A DNA stretch of 64,000 bases, taken from NCBI GenBank assembly GCA_963790435.1, contig CAWBOI010000001.1, positions 930,001-994,000 of the forward strand. Direction: 5' to 3'. Positions 51,469 to 59,943 of this stretch are shown in pieces. The DNA comes from Ilyomonas sp963790435 (GTDB taxonomy: Bacteria; Bacteroidota; Bacteroidia; Chitinophagales; Chitinophagaceae). The notes under the pieces were generated by a model. It was not told the origin of the DNA, searched no databases, and saw only the letters and a program-made list of their open reading frames with translations. Every line of letters begins with the position of its first letter. Position 1 is the stretch's first letter. Position numbers and translations under genes: made by a program.

Positions 51469-54411
51469 TTATTTATTAAACCCCAAATCGTATGTGATGG
51501 CTAAATAATACATCGCACCAATGGTTGGACCACCCGCATACTGAATGTAGCGATGATTCAAAATATCAGAGCCACCGGCTTTGAATACCGTATTGATTTT
51601 GGGTGCTTTAAATGTTACCTGCGCATCAAAAGTTGAATAAGCAGCTATGTTTCCATTCACCAAAGGACTTTGCCAGTTAAACGAATTTTGCCAGCGCCAA
51701 ACCACATTGTAACCTATATTTTTTGCAACCGCACGATTGCCAAACGATAAGTTGGTTGCCCATTCGGGTGTGTTAAAGCCTGTTACAAAAATATCGTTGG
51801 GGTTTTGCGATTTGAGCTTATTAAAGCTGGCATTACCGGCAATCACATACGATTTGTAAAAGTTATAATTGATGCCGATAGAAGAGCCATAATTCACGTA
51901 ATTGTTTTTCGCATTGGTATAAACGCGGTATCTATCCTGTCCTCCGCTGGCGGCTGTGGCAGGCGATGAAGAAGTAGCAGACTGTGCAGCAGCAGGGTCT
52001 CTGTTTCTATCCAGCATTGCTAAAACAGCCGCATCTGAGCCAACCGTTTCACTATGAGGAACATACACCTGCACCTGTCCTAAAAATCCATTGTAAGTGT
52101 TGGTATAAGCGTCAATATCAATCACCAGTTTGTTATTGAACAAAACACTTTTATAACCCACTTCAAATGAAGTAATTTTTTCGGGGCGGGCATCAGGCAA
52201 ATCAGCTTTTTGCAAAAGAGAACGGTTTGCCAGTGCGGCCGAATCGGTATTACCTGCAGCAGATACTACAGAGTTGAATTTAATAACCGAAGCCTGAGAA
52301 TAGCTATTATCCAAGTAACCCAAACCTTCATTAATAAAAGGTAAGCTGCCAACGCGGCGAACCCTTCCGTTGTTTACAAAAGATAAGGCTTCAAACAAAG
52401 ATGGAAAACGGTATCCCTGTTGAAACGTAGCCCGGAAATTATGCCTTTTAGCAACGGTATAAACTGCTGAAACACGCGGTGTAAATTTCGCCGTAAAGTA
52501 CGGATTGTAATCACCCCGAAGAGATGCCCAAAGCTTTAGTTTTTCATCGAAAAAGGTTTTGGAAGCTTGCACAAAACCGCCAAACTTTTTGTAGTACACA
52601 TAATGCCCGAAATTGCCGGTAGAAGAATCAATTTTGTTTCGTTGATTTAACGGACGGGAAAAATCAACAAAATTGTTACCATCCGGAATCACCTGGTAAA
52701 CGCGTGCATCGGCACCCACCAACACATTCATGATTTTAATAGCGTTGGTAATATCCCATTGACCTTCTACATGATACATGCGACTTCTCTGCCACAAAGC
52801 AGCACCGCCGGTTGGAGGCGCATTGGGAATTTGTTTGGATTGGATATCCCAATTGTTGATACCAATGATGCTATCTTTCAAAGCATTAAAATAAGCTGTG
52901 CCCGGTTCTGCGCGCCCCGCATCGGCCTGCTGCCGTGCATACGCGTTGGCAGCCGCTAAATTTGCCGAAGTTAAGCCTCCATTGTTACTGGCATATTGCT
53001 GCAAAGCAGCTTTATATTTGGCAGTCCATACACTGCTGCTTCCACCGCTTCGCAAATCCAAATTATCAGCAAGCGGTTTTAAATTGTAAGAATGCCCTGT
53101 GTTTTCAATTGACACATAACCTCGTATTAAAAAGTTGCTTCCCTTAAATTCTAATTTATGATTTTGCACCACCACACCATGCAAAGCAACTTTGTTACCG
53201 CGTTGAAACACGCCATCCATCTCCCCTACCCGGTAGCCATACTGTACTTCGGTGCTTTCTGTTGGTTTGTAATGCAAGGAAGCGTCAAACTTTGCGTTCT
53301 TTACTTTCGGGTCAACCAAATCGGTTTCCCAATAGCCGGTTCTTACCACGCGTAATGTTTGGTTCCCTTTCCCATCTATAGTTAAGCCACCGATAGAGGA
53401 TAAATTGCTGCCCGCCAGCGCATCATCACCATATTTATTCCAGCCATCATAAGCGGCATTGTTATCGCCGTTTAAAGAAGGAAATTTAGGGTTGGCGCTA
53501 GGTAAATTATTAGGATTTTGATCCAGTCTTGTATTGCTTCGCCAATCGGTTCCCTGCATGTAACTCGCATTCAATTTAAACGCCCATTTGTTGTTCCAGG
53601 CTTTGGCAAAACGAACAGCCGATTCGGTAAGAATGCTGGGCGACGCATCAATGCCATCTACATGATTAATGCCCGTACGCTGATACACGCTGATGCCCTG
53701 GTATTTAAAAGGACTTTTGGTAAGCAAATTTGCCATGCCGTTAATAGCATTCATGCCATACAGCGCAGAAGCTGCGCCAGGCGTTACTTCTACGTTTTCA
53801 ATGTCTAATTCAGTAGGCCCAATGGCATTGCCCAACGGCACGCCCAACGTGGCAGCCTGCATATCAACACCATCTACCAACTGCATGAAACGGAAATTGT
53901 TAGGAATATTAAAACCTCTTGTATTGGGTACTTTAAAAGTTAAACTTGAAGTGGTCATCTGCAAGCCTTTAATGTTTTCCATCGCATCGTAAAAACTTGG
54001 AGCCGGAGCTTGCTGAAGTGTAGTTAAGCTTAGCTTTTCAATTGCCACCGGCGATTTTAAAATGCTTTCTGCCACTCGCGAAGCCGTTACCACAACCTGG
54101 TTCGCATAAATATCTTCGGTTTTTAAAGCAATGGCAATGGGTGAAGTTTCGCTCGAAACGGTAAACTCCTGATCGGTGTAACCGACATAACTAATCAGCA
54201 AAATGATGGGTAGCTTTTGCGAAATTTTTAATTGAAACGAACCATCCTCTTTTGTTGCTGTCGCCCCTTTTGCGCCCTTTACTTTTACCGTAGCTCCAAC
54301 TAAACCAGACGTGGAGGTAGAATCATAAATTTTGCCTGAAATTAAATAACTGGTTTGCGCATGAACGGTCTGTATAAAAAGTACAAAAACGAGTACCGTA
54401 AATAACTTCAT
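51469..54411 (-). CDS. TonB-dependent outer-membrane receptor
   Basis: The 980-residue protein has a signal peptide (IQTVHAQ). A carboxypeptidase-regulatory-like domain follows at about 22-95 (ISGKIYDSTSTSGLVGATVKVKGAKGATATKEDGSFQL). The plug, at about 105-240, includes VVVTASRVAESILKSPVAIEKL, ENVEVTPGAASALYGMNAINGMANLLTK. A 22-strand-type barrel ends with AITYDLGFNK. There is no SusD-like partner gene, so a metal complex, vitamin or small ligand is as likely as a glycan. A probable promoter is at 54470-54500. Confidence 0.93.
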   Translation of the reverse strand: MKLFTVLVFVLFIQTVHAQTSYLISGKIYDSTSTSGLVGATVKVKGAKGATATKEDGSFQLKISQKLPIILLISYVGYTDQEFTVSSETSPIAIALKTEDIYANQVVVTASRVAESILKSPVAIEKLSLTTLQQAPAPSFYDAMENIKGLQMTTSSLTFKVPNTRGFNIPNNFRFMQLVDGVDMQAATLGVPLGNAIGPTELDIENVEVTPGAASALYGMNAINGMANLLTKSPFKYQGISVYQRTGINHVDGIDASPSILTESAVRFAKAWNNKWAFKLNASYMQGTDWRSNTRLDQNPNNLPSANPKFPSLNGDNNAAYDGWNKYGDDALAGSNLSSIGGLTIDGKGNQTLRVVRTGYWETDLVDPKVKNAKFDASLHYKPTESTEVQYGYRVGEMDGVFQRGNKVALHGVVVQNHKLEFKGSNFLIRGYVSIENTGHSYNLKPLADNLDLRSGGSSSVWTAKYKAALQQYASNNGGLTSANLAAANAYARQQADAGRAEPGTAYFNALKDSIIGINNWDIQSKQIPNAPPTGGAALWQRSRMYHVEGQWDITNAIKIMNVLVGADARVYQVIPDGNNFVDFSRPLNQRNKIDSSTGNFGHYVYYKKFGGFVQASKTFFDEKLKLWASLRGDYNPYFTAKFTPRVSAVYTVAKRHNFRATFQQGYRFPSLFEALSFVNNGRVRRVGSLPFINEGLGYLDNSYSQASVIKFNSVVSAAGNTDSAALANRSLLQKADLPDARPEKITSFEVGYKSVLFNNKLVIDIDAYTNTYNGFLGQVQVYVPHSETVGSDAAVLAMLDRNRDPAAAQSATSSSPATAASGGQDRYRVYTNAKNNYVNYGSSIGINYNFYKSYVIAGNASFNKLKSQNPNDIFVTGFNTPEWATNLSFGNRAVAKNIGYNVVWRWQNSFNWQSPLVNGNIAAYSTFDAQVTFKAPKINTVFKAGGSDILNHRYIQYAGGPTIGAMYYLAITYDLGFNK

Positions 54412-54469
54412 GTTGCGTTTGGTTTTATTTACTATTTAAAGCCTATTGATTTAGTAGAGTAATAAGGTG

Positions 54470-54500
54470 CGAAAGTAATTGGAAATACAAAACCAGCCAA
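54470..54500 (-). promoter_or_regulatory. Probable promoter of the TonB receptor gene
   Basis: On the minus strand: TTG (complement of 54498-54500), a 20-base spacer and TACTTTCG (complement of 54470-54477), one base off TAnnTTTG. The leader would be about 50 bases long. Confidence 0.5.
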
Positions 54501-54693
54501 TTTTATTAGAAATAATTTTTTGTTTCTCTATTCGAAATTTGCAATTTCTCCTTCTTTTAAATGTGCAATCCTTGCATACTATTTATAGTAACGACATCAG
54601 ATGCCTGCCAAAATATGGGCAAAACCAAACTTACAAAAACTGTCTCCTTTTTGTTTGAAGAAACACCGACATTGCAAACCACACTTAGCATTC

Positions 54694-55596
54694 ATGTGGG
54701 AAGCATACAAAAAAGGATTCAAAGGTTATTTGCAGTTAGAGAAATCGCTGAGCGAAAACTCAGTAGAGGCGTACTTGAGAGACATCACGAAACTCACCGA
54801 TTTTCTACAATTGACCAATAACTTAAAAACACCGCAAACTCTTACACTGCGCGACTTGCAGCAGTTTTTGCAATGGATTGGCGAACTGAATATCTCTCCT
54901 TCTTCACAGTCGAGAATTATATCCGGGATTAAGAGTTTTTATAAATATTGTTTGATGGAAAACATTGTAACGGCTGATCCTTCTGCGCTTCTCGAATCGC
55001 CCAAACTGAAAAGAAAATTGCCTGATGTATTGAGCTTTGAAGAGATAGAAAAGATTATTGCAGCTATTGATGTAAGTACACCCGACGGCGCACGAAACAA
55101 AGCAATGCTGGAAGTGATGTACAGCTGCGGCTTACGCGTGAGCGAACTGATTAACCTGCGTAAAAGCTGGCTGTTTGTAGACATGGGTTTTATCCGTGTA
55201 ATTGGCAAAGGCGATAAAGAAAGATTGATACCGATTGGAGCCGATGCTATTAAATATTTGAACCTCTATCGGGAGCAAATTCGTGTGCATCAGAAGATTG
55301 CAAAAGACAATGAAGACATTGTTTTTTTGAATCGTTTTGGTAAACAGCTATCGCGCGTAATGGTGTTTTTAATTATTAAAGATCTGGCGAAAAAAGCAGG
55401 CATTTCCAAAAACATTTCGCCGCATACATTTCGCCACTCATTCGCCACTCATCTTGTGGAAGGCGGTGCCAACCTTCGCGCTGTGCAGGAGATGCTGGGG
55501 CATGAAAGCATTACAACCACTGAAATTTATACGCATCTTGACAAAGATTTTTTGCGAAGCACTTTGCATTTGTATCATCCGGCGTTTCAAAAATAA
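54694..55596 (+). CDS. xerD: Tyrosine recombinase XerD-like
   Basis: The 300-residue protein starts at ATG 54694 (MWEAYKKGFKGYLQLEKSLSENSVEAYLRDI), 31 codons after the first ATG in the frame; the upstream part is spacer-like. It has the SAM-like core-binding domain and the catalytic set: Arg in YSCGLRVSELINL, Lys in IGKGDKERLIPIG, HTFRHSFATHL (His-x-x-Arg), the histidine of MLGHESITTTEIYTH and the nucleophile tyrosine of EIYTH. XerD acts with XerC at dif to separate chromosome dimers. No integrase-associated genes surround it, so the housekeeping role is most likely. Confidence 0.9.
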   Translation: MWEAYKKGFKGYLQLEKSLSENSVEAYLRDITKLTDFLQLTNNLKTPQTLTLRDLQQFLQWIGELNISPSSQSRIISGIKSFYKYCLMENIVTADPSALLESPKLKRKLPDVLSFEEIEKIIAAIDVSTPDGARNKAMLEVMYSCGLRVSELINLRKSWLFVDMGFIRVIGKGDKERLIPIGADAIKYLNLYREQIRVHQKIAKDNEDIVFLNRFGKQLSRVMVFLIIKDLAKKAGISKNISPHTFRHSFATHLVEGGANLRAVQEMLGHESITTTEIYTHLDKDFLRSTLHLYHPAFQK

Positions 55597-55662
55597 AGTT
55601 CATAAACAATGTTTGAACCACTAAGACGCGAAGACGCAAAGTTTCACGAAGAAATGATTTTA

Positions 55663-55809
55663 CGTCTTTGCGAGGAACGAAGCAATCTGTGGTTAACATT
55701 AAATGATGTTTACAAACAATGAAGCTCCTTACATCATTCACTCACCATTCACCACTCACAAACAACTTCATCGTTTTGTCCACAGATTGTTTCGTTCCTC
55801 GCAAAGACG
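55663..55809. repeat. GCGAGGAACGAAGCAATC inverted repeat pair
   Basis: Arms at 55663-55692 and 55780-55809 are inverted copies matching at 29 of 30 positions (CGTCTTTGCGAGGAACGAAG core; a longer run not shown). The right arm extends into the end of the convergent vWA gene. A CCACTAAGACGCGAAGACGCAAAG word precedes the left arm (55617-55641). The core word is one of the widely shared spacer repeats in bacteria (TTGCGAGGAACGAAGCAATC type). Confidence 0.8.
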
Positions 55810-55818
55810 GTTGTTGTG

Positions 55819-57753
55819 TTACCTGTTCTTTTTTGTCAAATCTTCATTGTTTAGTTTTGCCGCTTTTTCTATCAACTGCACTAACTCTTTCCGATAACCT
55901 TCTTTGTCAAAATCAAGAGTTTCGTTTGCCAGGGTTTTTGCACTTGCATAAGAAGCATTGCCTTTGTATGCCGAAGCCCGAAGCAACATACCAAACTGTG
56001 CTACGGCTGCAGCCAGTTTATAGTTATCAGAAGAAGCAGTGTTTTCACTATCAATAACAGCTTGTTGCAAAAGCGTACTCTTATTCCCGTCCGGTTGCTT
56101 ATAGCGCAGTTTGATGTTTATTACTTCATTGCCAAAATCACCTGCAGGTTTTGTTCCTTTTGCAGAAGAATACCGTAAGGCATCAACACTGTTTAGTTCA
56201 TCAGCTTTTACTCCAACCGGAATGATTTCATACAGAGCCGTTACAGTATGACCGCTTCCCAACTCACCGGCATCTTTTGCGTCGTTATTAAAATCTTCTT
56301 TTGCCAGCATTCTGTTTTCATAACCAATCAACCTGTAGCCCTGTACTTTGGAGGGGTTAAATTCTATTTGCAGCTTTACGTCTTTGGCAATGGTGAACAA
56401 GGTTCCTCCAAATTCATGAACCAACACTTTATTGGCTTCGCTGATGCCATCAATGTAAGCATGATTGCCATTGCCTTTATCTGCCAGCTTTTGCATTTTT
56501 GCATCCTGGTAATTCCCGGTGCCATAACCCAAGACCGTAAGAAACACGCCGCTTTCGCGTTCTTTTTCTATCAATCTTTCCAACTCATCATCACTACTAA
56601 CACCTACATTAAAATCGCCATCGGTACACAAAATAATCCGGTTGTTGCCGCCGGTGATAAAGTTTTGTTTTGCCACTTTATAAGCCAGTTGAATGCCTTC
56701 GCCACCAGCCGTTGAACCGCCCGCTTCCAATCTGTCAATCGCATCCTTGATAGTCCCTTTTTTATCGCCGTTTGTTGATGGCAAAACCAAACCTGCATTG
56801 CCAGCATAAGTTACCAAAGAAACTCTGTCCTGCGGGCGCAACTGATCGGTTAACAATTTCAATGATTGCTGCACAAGCGGCAGTTTATCTTCTTCGAACA
56901 TGCTGCCACTCACATCAATTAAAAACACAAGATTGCTTGCGGGCAAGTTTTCGGCAGGAATAATTTTTCCCTGCAAACCAATCATTGCCAGCTTGTGAGC
57001 ATTATTCCACGGACAAGCCGCTATTTCTGTGTTGATGCTGAAAGGCTCATTACCATTGGGTTGTGGGTATTGATATGTGAAATAATTAATCATCTCTTCA
57101 ATGCGAACCGCACCCGCCGGCGGCATTTCTCCATCATTTAAAAAGCGACGAACATTGCTGTAGGAAGCGGCATCAACATCAATAGAAAAAGTAGAAAGCG
57201 GGTTATCGGTTGTTTTTAAAAAAGGGTTTTCGTCTATCTTATCATAGCCTTCGCGGTTATACTCTGAATCGGGTTGTGAATGATAAATTTGTTTATTAAA
57301 ATTTTGTTCTCCTTGTCGCTTCGATAGATTGTTGACATAAACACCGGCAACGCGTCCAGCCAACGCTCTTGAAGCAGACATTGGTGCGGGTGCAAATGAT
57401 TTGTCGTAATCTTCTGTTGCTACACCATAACCTGTTACCACCACTTCCTCCAAGTTATTTTTACTGGCCTTTAAAACAATGGTTGGCGTGTCGTTGTTGG
57501 TAAGTTTGTATTTCAATGTTTGATAACCAACAGCAGAGATAATCAATGTAGTATTGTCGTTAGCAGTAGTTATCGTAAAATCGCCGTTCACATTTGAAGT
57601 GGTTCCTGTTTTTGTGTCTTTGATGATAATGCTTGCACCTGCAACCGGCTGGCTTTTTTCATCTTTAATTTTTCCGTTGATGGTTCTTTTTTGTGTTGGA
57701 ATAAAGGAAAGTATAAGCAGGCAAATGCCGCTGAAAAAGAATAGGCTTTTCAT
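55819..57753 (-). CDS. von Willebrand factor A protein with an N-terminal TonB-receptor-like stub (YfbK type)
   Basis: The 644-residue protein has a signal or anchor (residues 2-20) and a carboxypeptidase-regulatory-like domain at about 25-95 (INGKIKDEKSQPVAGASIIIKDTKTG). A short plug-like strand follows (EEVVVTGYG, SASRALAGRVAGVYVNNL). Next come a YfbK-type N-domain (NPLSTFSIDVDAASYSNVRRFLNDG), a vWA domain with the MIDAS motif DVSGSM at about 270-440, and a C-terminal DUF3520 domain. These proteins are periplasmic and of unclear function. It resembles a SusC-type N-end joined to a vWA protein. Confidence 0.88.
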   Translation of the reverse strand: MKSLFFFSGICLLILSFIPTQKRTINGKIKDEKSQPVAGASIIIKDTKTGTTSNVNGDFTITTANDNTTLIISAVGYQTLKYKLTNNDTPTIVLKASKNNLEEVVVTGYGVATEDYDKSFAPAPMSASRALAGRVAGVYVNNLSKRQGEQNFNKQIYHSQPDSEYNREGYDKIDENPFLKTTDNPLSTFSIDVDAASYSNVRRFLNDGEMPPAGAVRIEEMINYFTYQYPQPNGNEPFSINTEIAACPWNNAHKLAMIGLQGKIIPAENLPASNLVFLIDVSGSMFEEDKLPLVQQSLKLLTDQLRPQDRVSLVTYAGNAGLVLPSTNGDKKGTIKDAIDRLEAGGSTAGGEGIQLAYKVAKQNFITGGNNRIILCTDGDFNVGVSSDDELERLIEKERESGVFLTVLGYGTGNYQDAKMQKLADKGNGNHAYIDGISEANKVLVHEFGGTLFTIAKDVKLQIEFNPSKVQGYRLIGYENRMLAKEDFNNDAKDAGELGSGHTVTALYEIIPVGVKADELNSVDALRYSSAKGTKPAGDFGNEVINIKLRYKQPDGNKSTLLQQAVIDSENTASSDNYKLAAAVAQFGMLLRASAYKGNASYASAKTLANETLDFDKEGYRKELVQLIEKAAKLNNEDLTKKNR

Positions 57754-58029
57754 TTGAAATGATTTTAAAAAGTAAACAATTGCAAGCTTGCTTTCTAACA
57801 GATGCAGCTTTGAAAAGCATTACACAAAGAGGAAGAAAATATATTTTGTTTCTAAATGAATTTACCGCAGGGAAAGGAGAAAATGGAGTTGCGCAGAGTT
57901 TGATTTTCTTTGCGAAACCTCTTTTACTCTTGTTCTCCGCTGTAAAAAATTTACCCATTTGGTTTTGCACATATTTTATACAAACCCATTGGCACCAACT
58001 TAGCAATACATCATGAAAAAAGGCTCACG

Positions 58030-58494
58030 ATGTCCCAATTCATTGCTGATGTTCATCTCGGGAAATTAACGCGCTATCTGCGTTTGCTGGGTTTTGATGT
58101 GTTGTATAACAATTCTTATCAACCGGCAGAGATGATTGATATTTCTGTAAAACAAAACAGGACTTTGCTTTCAAAAAATGCTTTGCTACAGAAGCAATAT
58201 CCTCAACTTTCTTTATGCGTGATAAAACACAGCGATTCATTGGAACAGTTACAACAAGTCATAAAACAGTTTGAATTATTCAATCAATTCCAACCATTCA
58301 CTCGTTGCCTCGTTTGCAATGGAATGCTCGTATCGGTTTTAAAAGAAGACATCATTTTGTTTTTGCCTAAAAACACTGCAACGTATTATGATGAGTTTTG
58401 GCAATGCACACAATGCAGCCACGTGTATTGGAAAGGCGCTCATTATAACCGGATGATAAAATGGCTGCACCGTTTGCAGGAAGTGATAAAATAA
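58030..58494 (+). CDS. Mut7-C RNase-domain protein with zinc ribbon
   Basis: The 154-residue protein has a Mut7-C (DUF82/PIN-like) domain: FIADVHLGKLTRYLRLLGFDVLY with the conserved Asp, then RTLLSKNALL. A C-terminal zinc ribbon (Cys pair RCLVCNGML and CTQCSHVYWKGAHYNRM) follows. PIN-like domains of this type are predicted RNases. It is cytoplasmic. The usual N-terminal ubiquitin-like partner domain of some family members is missing. Confidence 0.82.
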   Translation: MSQFIADVHLGKLTRYLRLLGFDVLYNNSYQPAEMIDISVKQNRTLLSKNALLQKQYPQLSLCVIKHSDSLEQLQQVIKQFELFNQFQPFTRCLVCNGMLVSVLKEDIILFLPKNTATYYDEFWQCTQCSHVYWKGAHYNRMIKWLHRLQEVIK

Positions 58495-58571
58495 AACCAT
58501 CGGTTAAAAAGCATGCTGATTGATTTACATGTATATAAAACAACGGTTGTACTTTCACAACGAAAAAATAA

Positions 58572-59093
58572 ATGCAAAACCAAACTTTACAACACATGCG
58601 AATCGCCGAACTGCTGCTTCTTGAACTGCAACAAGAATCTGCCAACACAAGAAAAATGATTGAGCGCGTACCAACCGATAAACTCGAATGGCAGCCACAC
58701 GAAAAGTCAATGACCATAGGGCGTTTGGCAACGCACATTGCTGAGCTTCCGGTTTGGTTTGGCAGAATTCTTTCTGCTGATGAATTTGATTTTTTTGCAT
58801 CCACATTCAAATCGCAAAAAAGAGAAACAACTGCTGAAATTGTTGACCTGTTTGACAAACAAATGGCAGAGGCAACAAGCCTTTTACAAACAGCAGGTGA
58901 CGAAGCGATGAACTCCATTTTTACTTTGCGACGCGGCGAACATGTGATGTTTCAACTGCCGCGCAAAGTGGTGTTGCGCACGTTTGCATTGAACCATGTG
59001 TATCATCATCGCGGGCAGTTATCGGTGTATTTGCGCCTGTTAGACCTTCCTGTTCCCGGCATGTACGGACCATCAGCCGACGAAAAAAAATGA
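58572..59093 (+). CDS. DinB-family metal-dependent protein
   Basis: The 173-residue four-helix-bundle protein has the DinB pattern: TDKLEWQPHEKSMTIGRLATHIAELPVWF (first metal histidine), then ALNHVYHHRGQLSVYLRLL (second and third histidines) and PVPGMYGPSADE. Some relatives are bacillithiol or mycothiol transferases. It is distinct from the YfiT-type protein at 33146. A start at the next ATG (residue 9) is also possible. Confidence 0.85.
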   Translation: MQNQTLQHMRIAELLLLELQQESANTRKMIERVPTDKLEWQPHEKSMTIGRLATHIAELPVWFGRILSADEFDFFASTFKSQKRETTAEIVDLFDKQMAEATSLLQTAGDEAMNSIFTLRRGEHVMFQLPRKVVLRTFALNHVYHHRGQLSVYLRLLDLPVPGMYGPSADEKK

Positions 59094-59139
59094 TGGCATA
59101 ACAACAAACCCCAGATTTGTTTTTGCACAAAAAATAAGC

Positions 59140-59886
59140 ATGACTATTTCACTTCATCATACAGAAACGAGCGCACCCAAAGGCTTTGCCAAGGCGGCTA
59201 CAGAAAAGAAGACCAAAACATTTATTAAGAAGTTAGACGACCTGCAAAATGTATTGTTTGCAGAAAAGAAACACTCGCTTCTTGTGATTCTGCAAGGCAT
59301 GGATTGCTCGGGTAAAGATGGTGTGCTGCGCAATGTGTTCAATCATTATAACCCAAGAAATATTAAAGTGCATTCGTTTACTGTACCAACCGAAGAAGAA
59401 GCTGCACATGACTTTTTATGGCGCGCTCATAAGCATACGCCCGCAAAAGGCATGGTGCAAATTTTTAATCGCTCGTACTACGATGATGTGCTGGAAACGC
59501 GTGTGCACAAGCAATGCAGCGATGAGGGGGCGAAGCAACGCATGAATGCCATTAACAATTTTGAGCACCTTTTGAAAAAAGATAATAACACAACCATTCT
59601 AAAATTTTATTTGCATGTTTCCAAACAGCAACAGGAAAAGCGAATGCAGAAACGTGTTGATATTCCAGCCAAGCACTGGAAGTTTGATGCAGCGGATTAT
59701 AAAGAAATTGCGCTGCACGACGAGTACATCAAAATGCACGAAGATGTATTTCTTCATTGCAGTAAAATATCGTGGACCATTGTAGCAGCCGACAACAATT
59801 GGTATAAAGAATACATCATTGCTAAAACAGTAGTTGAGACATTAGAAGGGTTTGATATGAAGTATCCGCCGTTGCGTGACTTCTAA
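59140..59886 (+). CDS. PPK2-family polyphosphate kinase
   Basis: The 248-residue protein has the PPK2 P-loop variant GMDCSGKDGVLRNVFNHYNP, the following VHSFTVPTEEEAAHDFLWRAHKHTPAKGMVQIFNRSYYDDVLETRVH (lid and substrate residues), and KYPPLRDF at the C-end. PPK2 enzymes transfer phosphate between polyphosphate and nucleotides. Length fits class I or III. It follows the DinB gene by 46 bp, with an exact TTTGTTTTTGC copy between (59116). Confidence 0.9.
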   Translation: MTISLHHTETSAPKGFAKAATEKKTKTFIKKLDDLQNVLFAEKKHSLLVILQGMDCSGKDGVLRNVFNHYNPRNIKVHSFTVPTEEEAAHDFLWRAHKHTPAKGMVQIFNRSYYDDVLETRVHKQCSDEGAKQRMNAINNFEHLLKKDNNTTILKFYLHVSKQQQEKRMQKRVDIPAKHWKFDAADYKEIALHDEYIKMHEDVFLHCSKISWTIVAADNNWYKEYIIAKTVVETLEGFDMKYPPLRDF

Positions 59887-59943
59887 AACCGATTCTTTCA
59901 CAGACAATAAAATTGCTGCAAAAACAAACTTGCCTGTTTGCCA

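Noticed and set aside
54694..55596. Integrase of a mobile island
   Set aside because: The protein looks like housekeeping XerD and no attachment repeats or cargo genes were seen.
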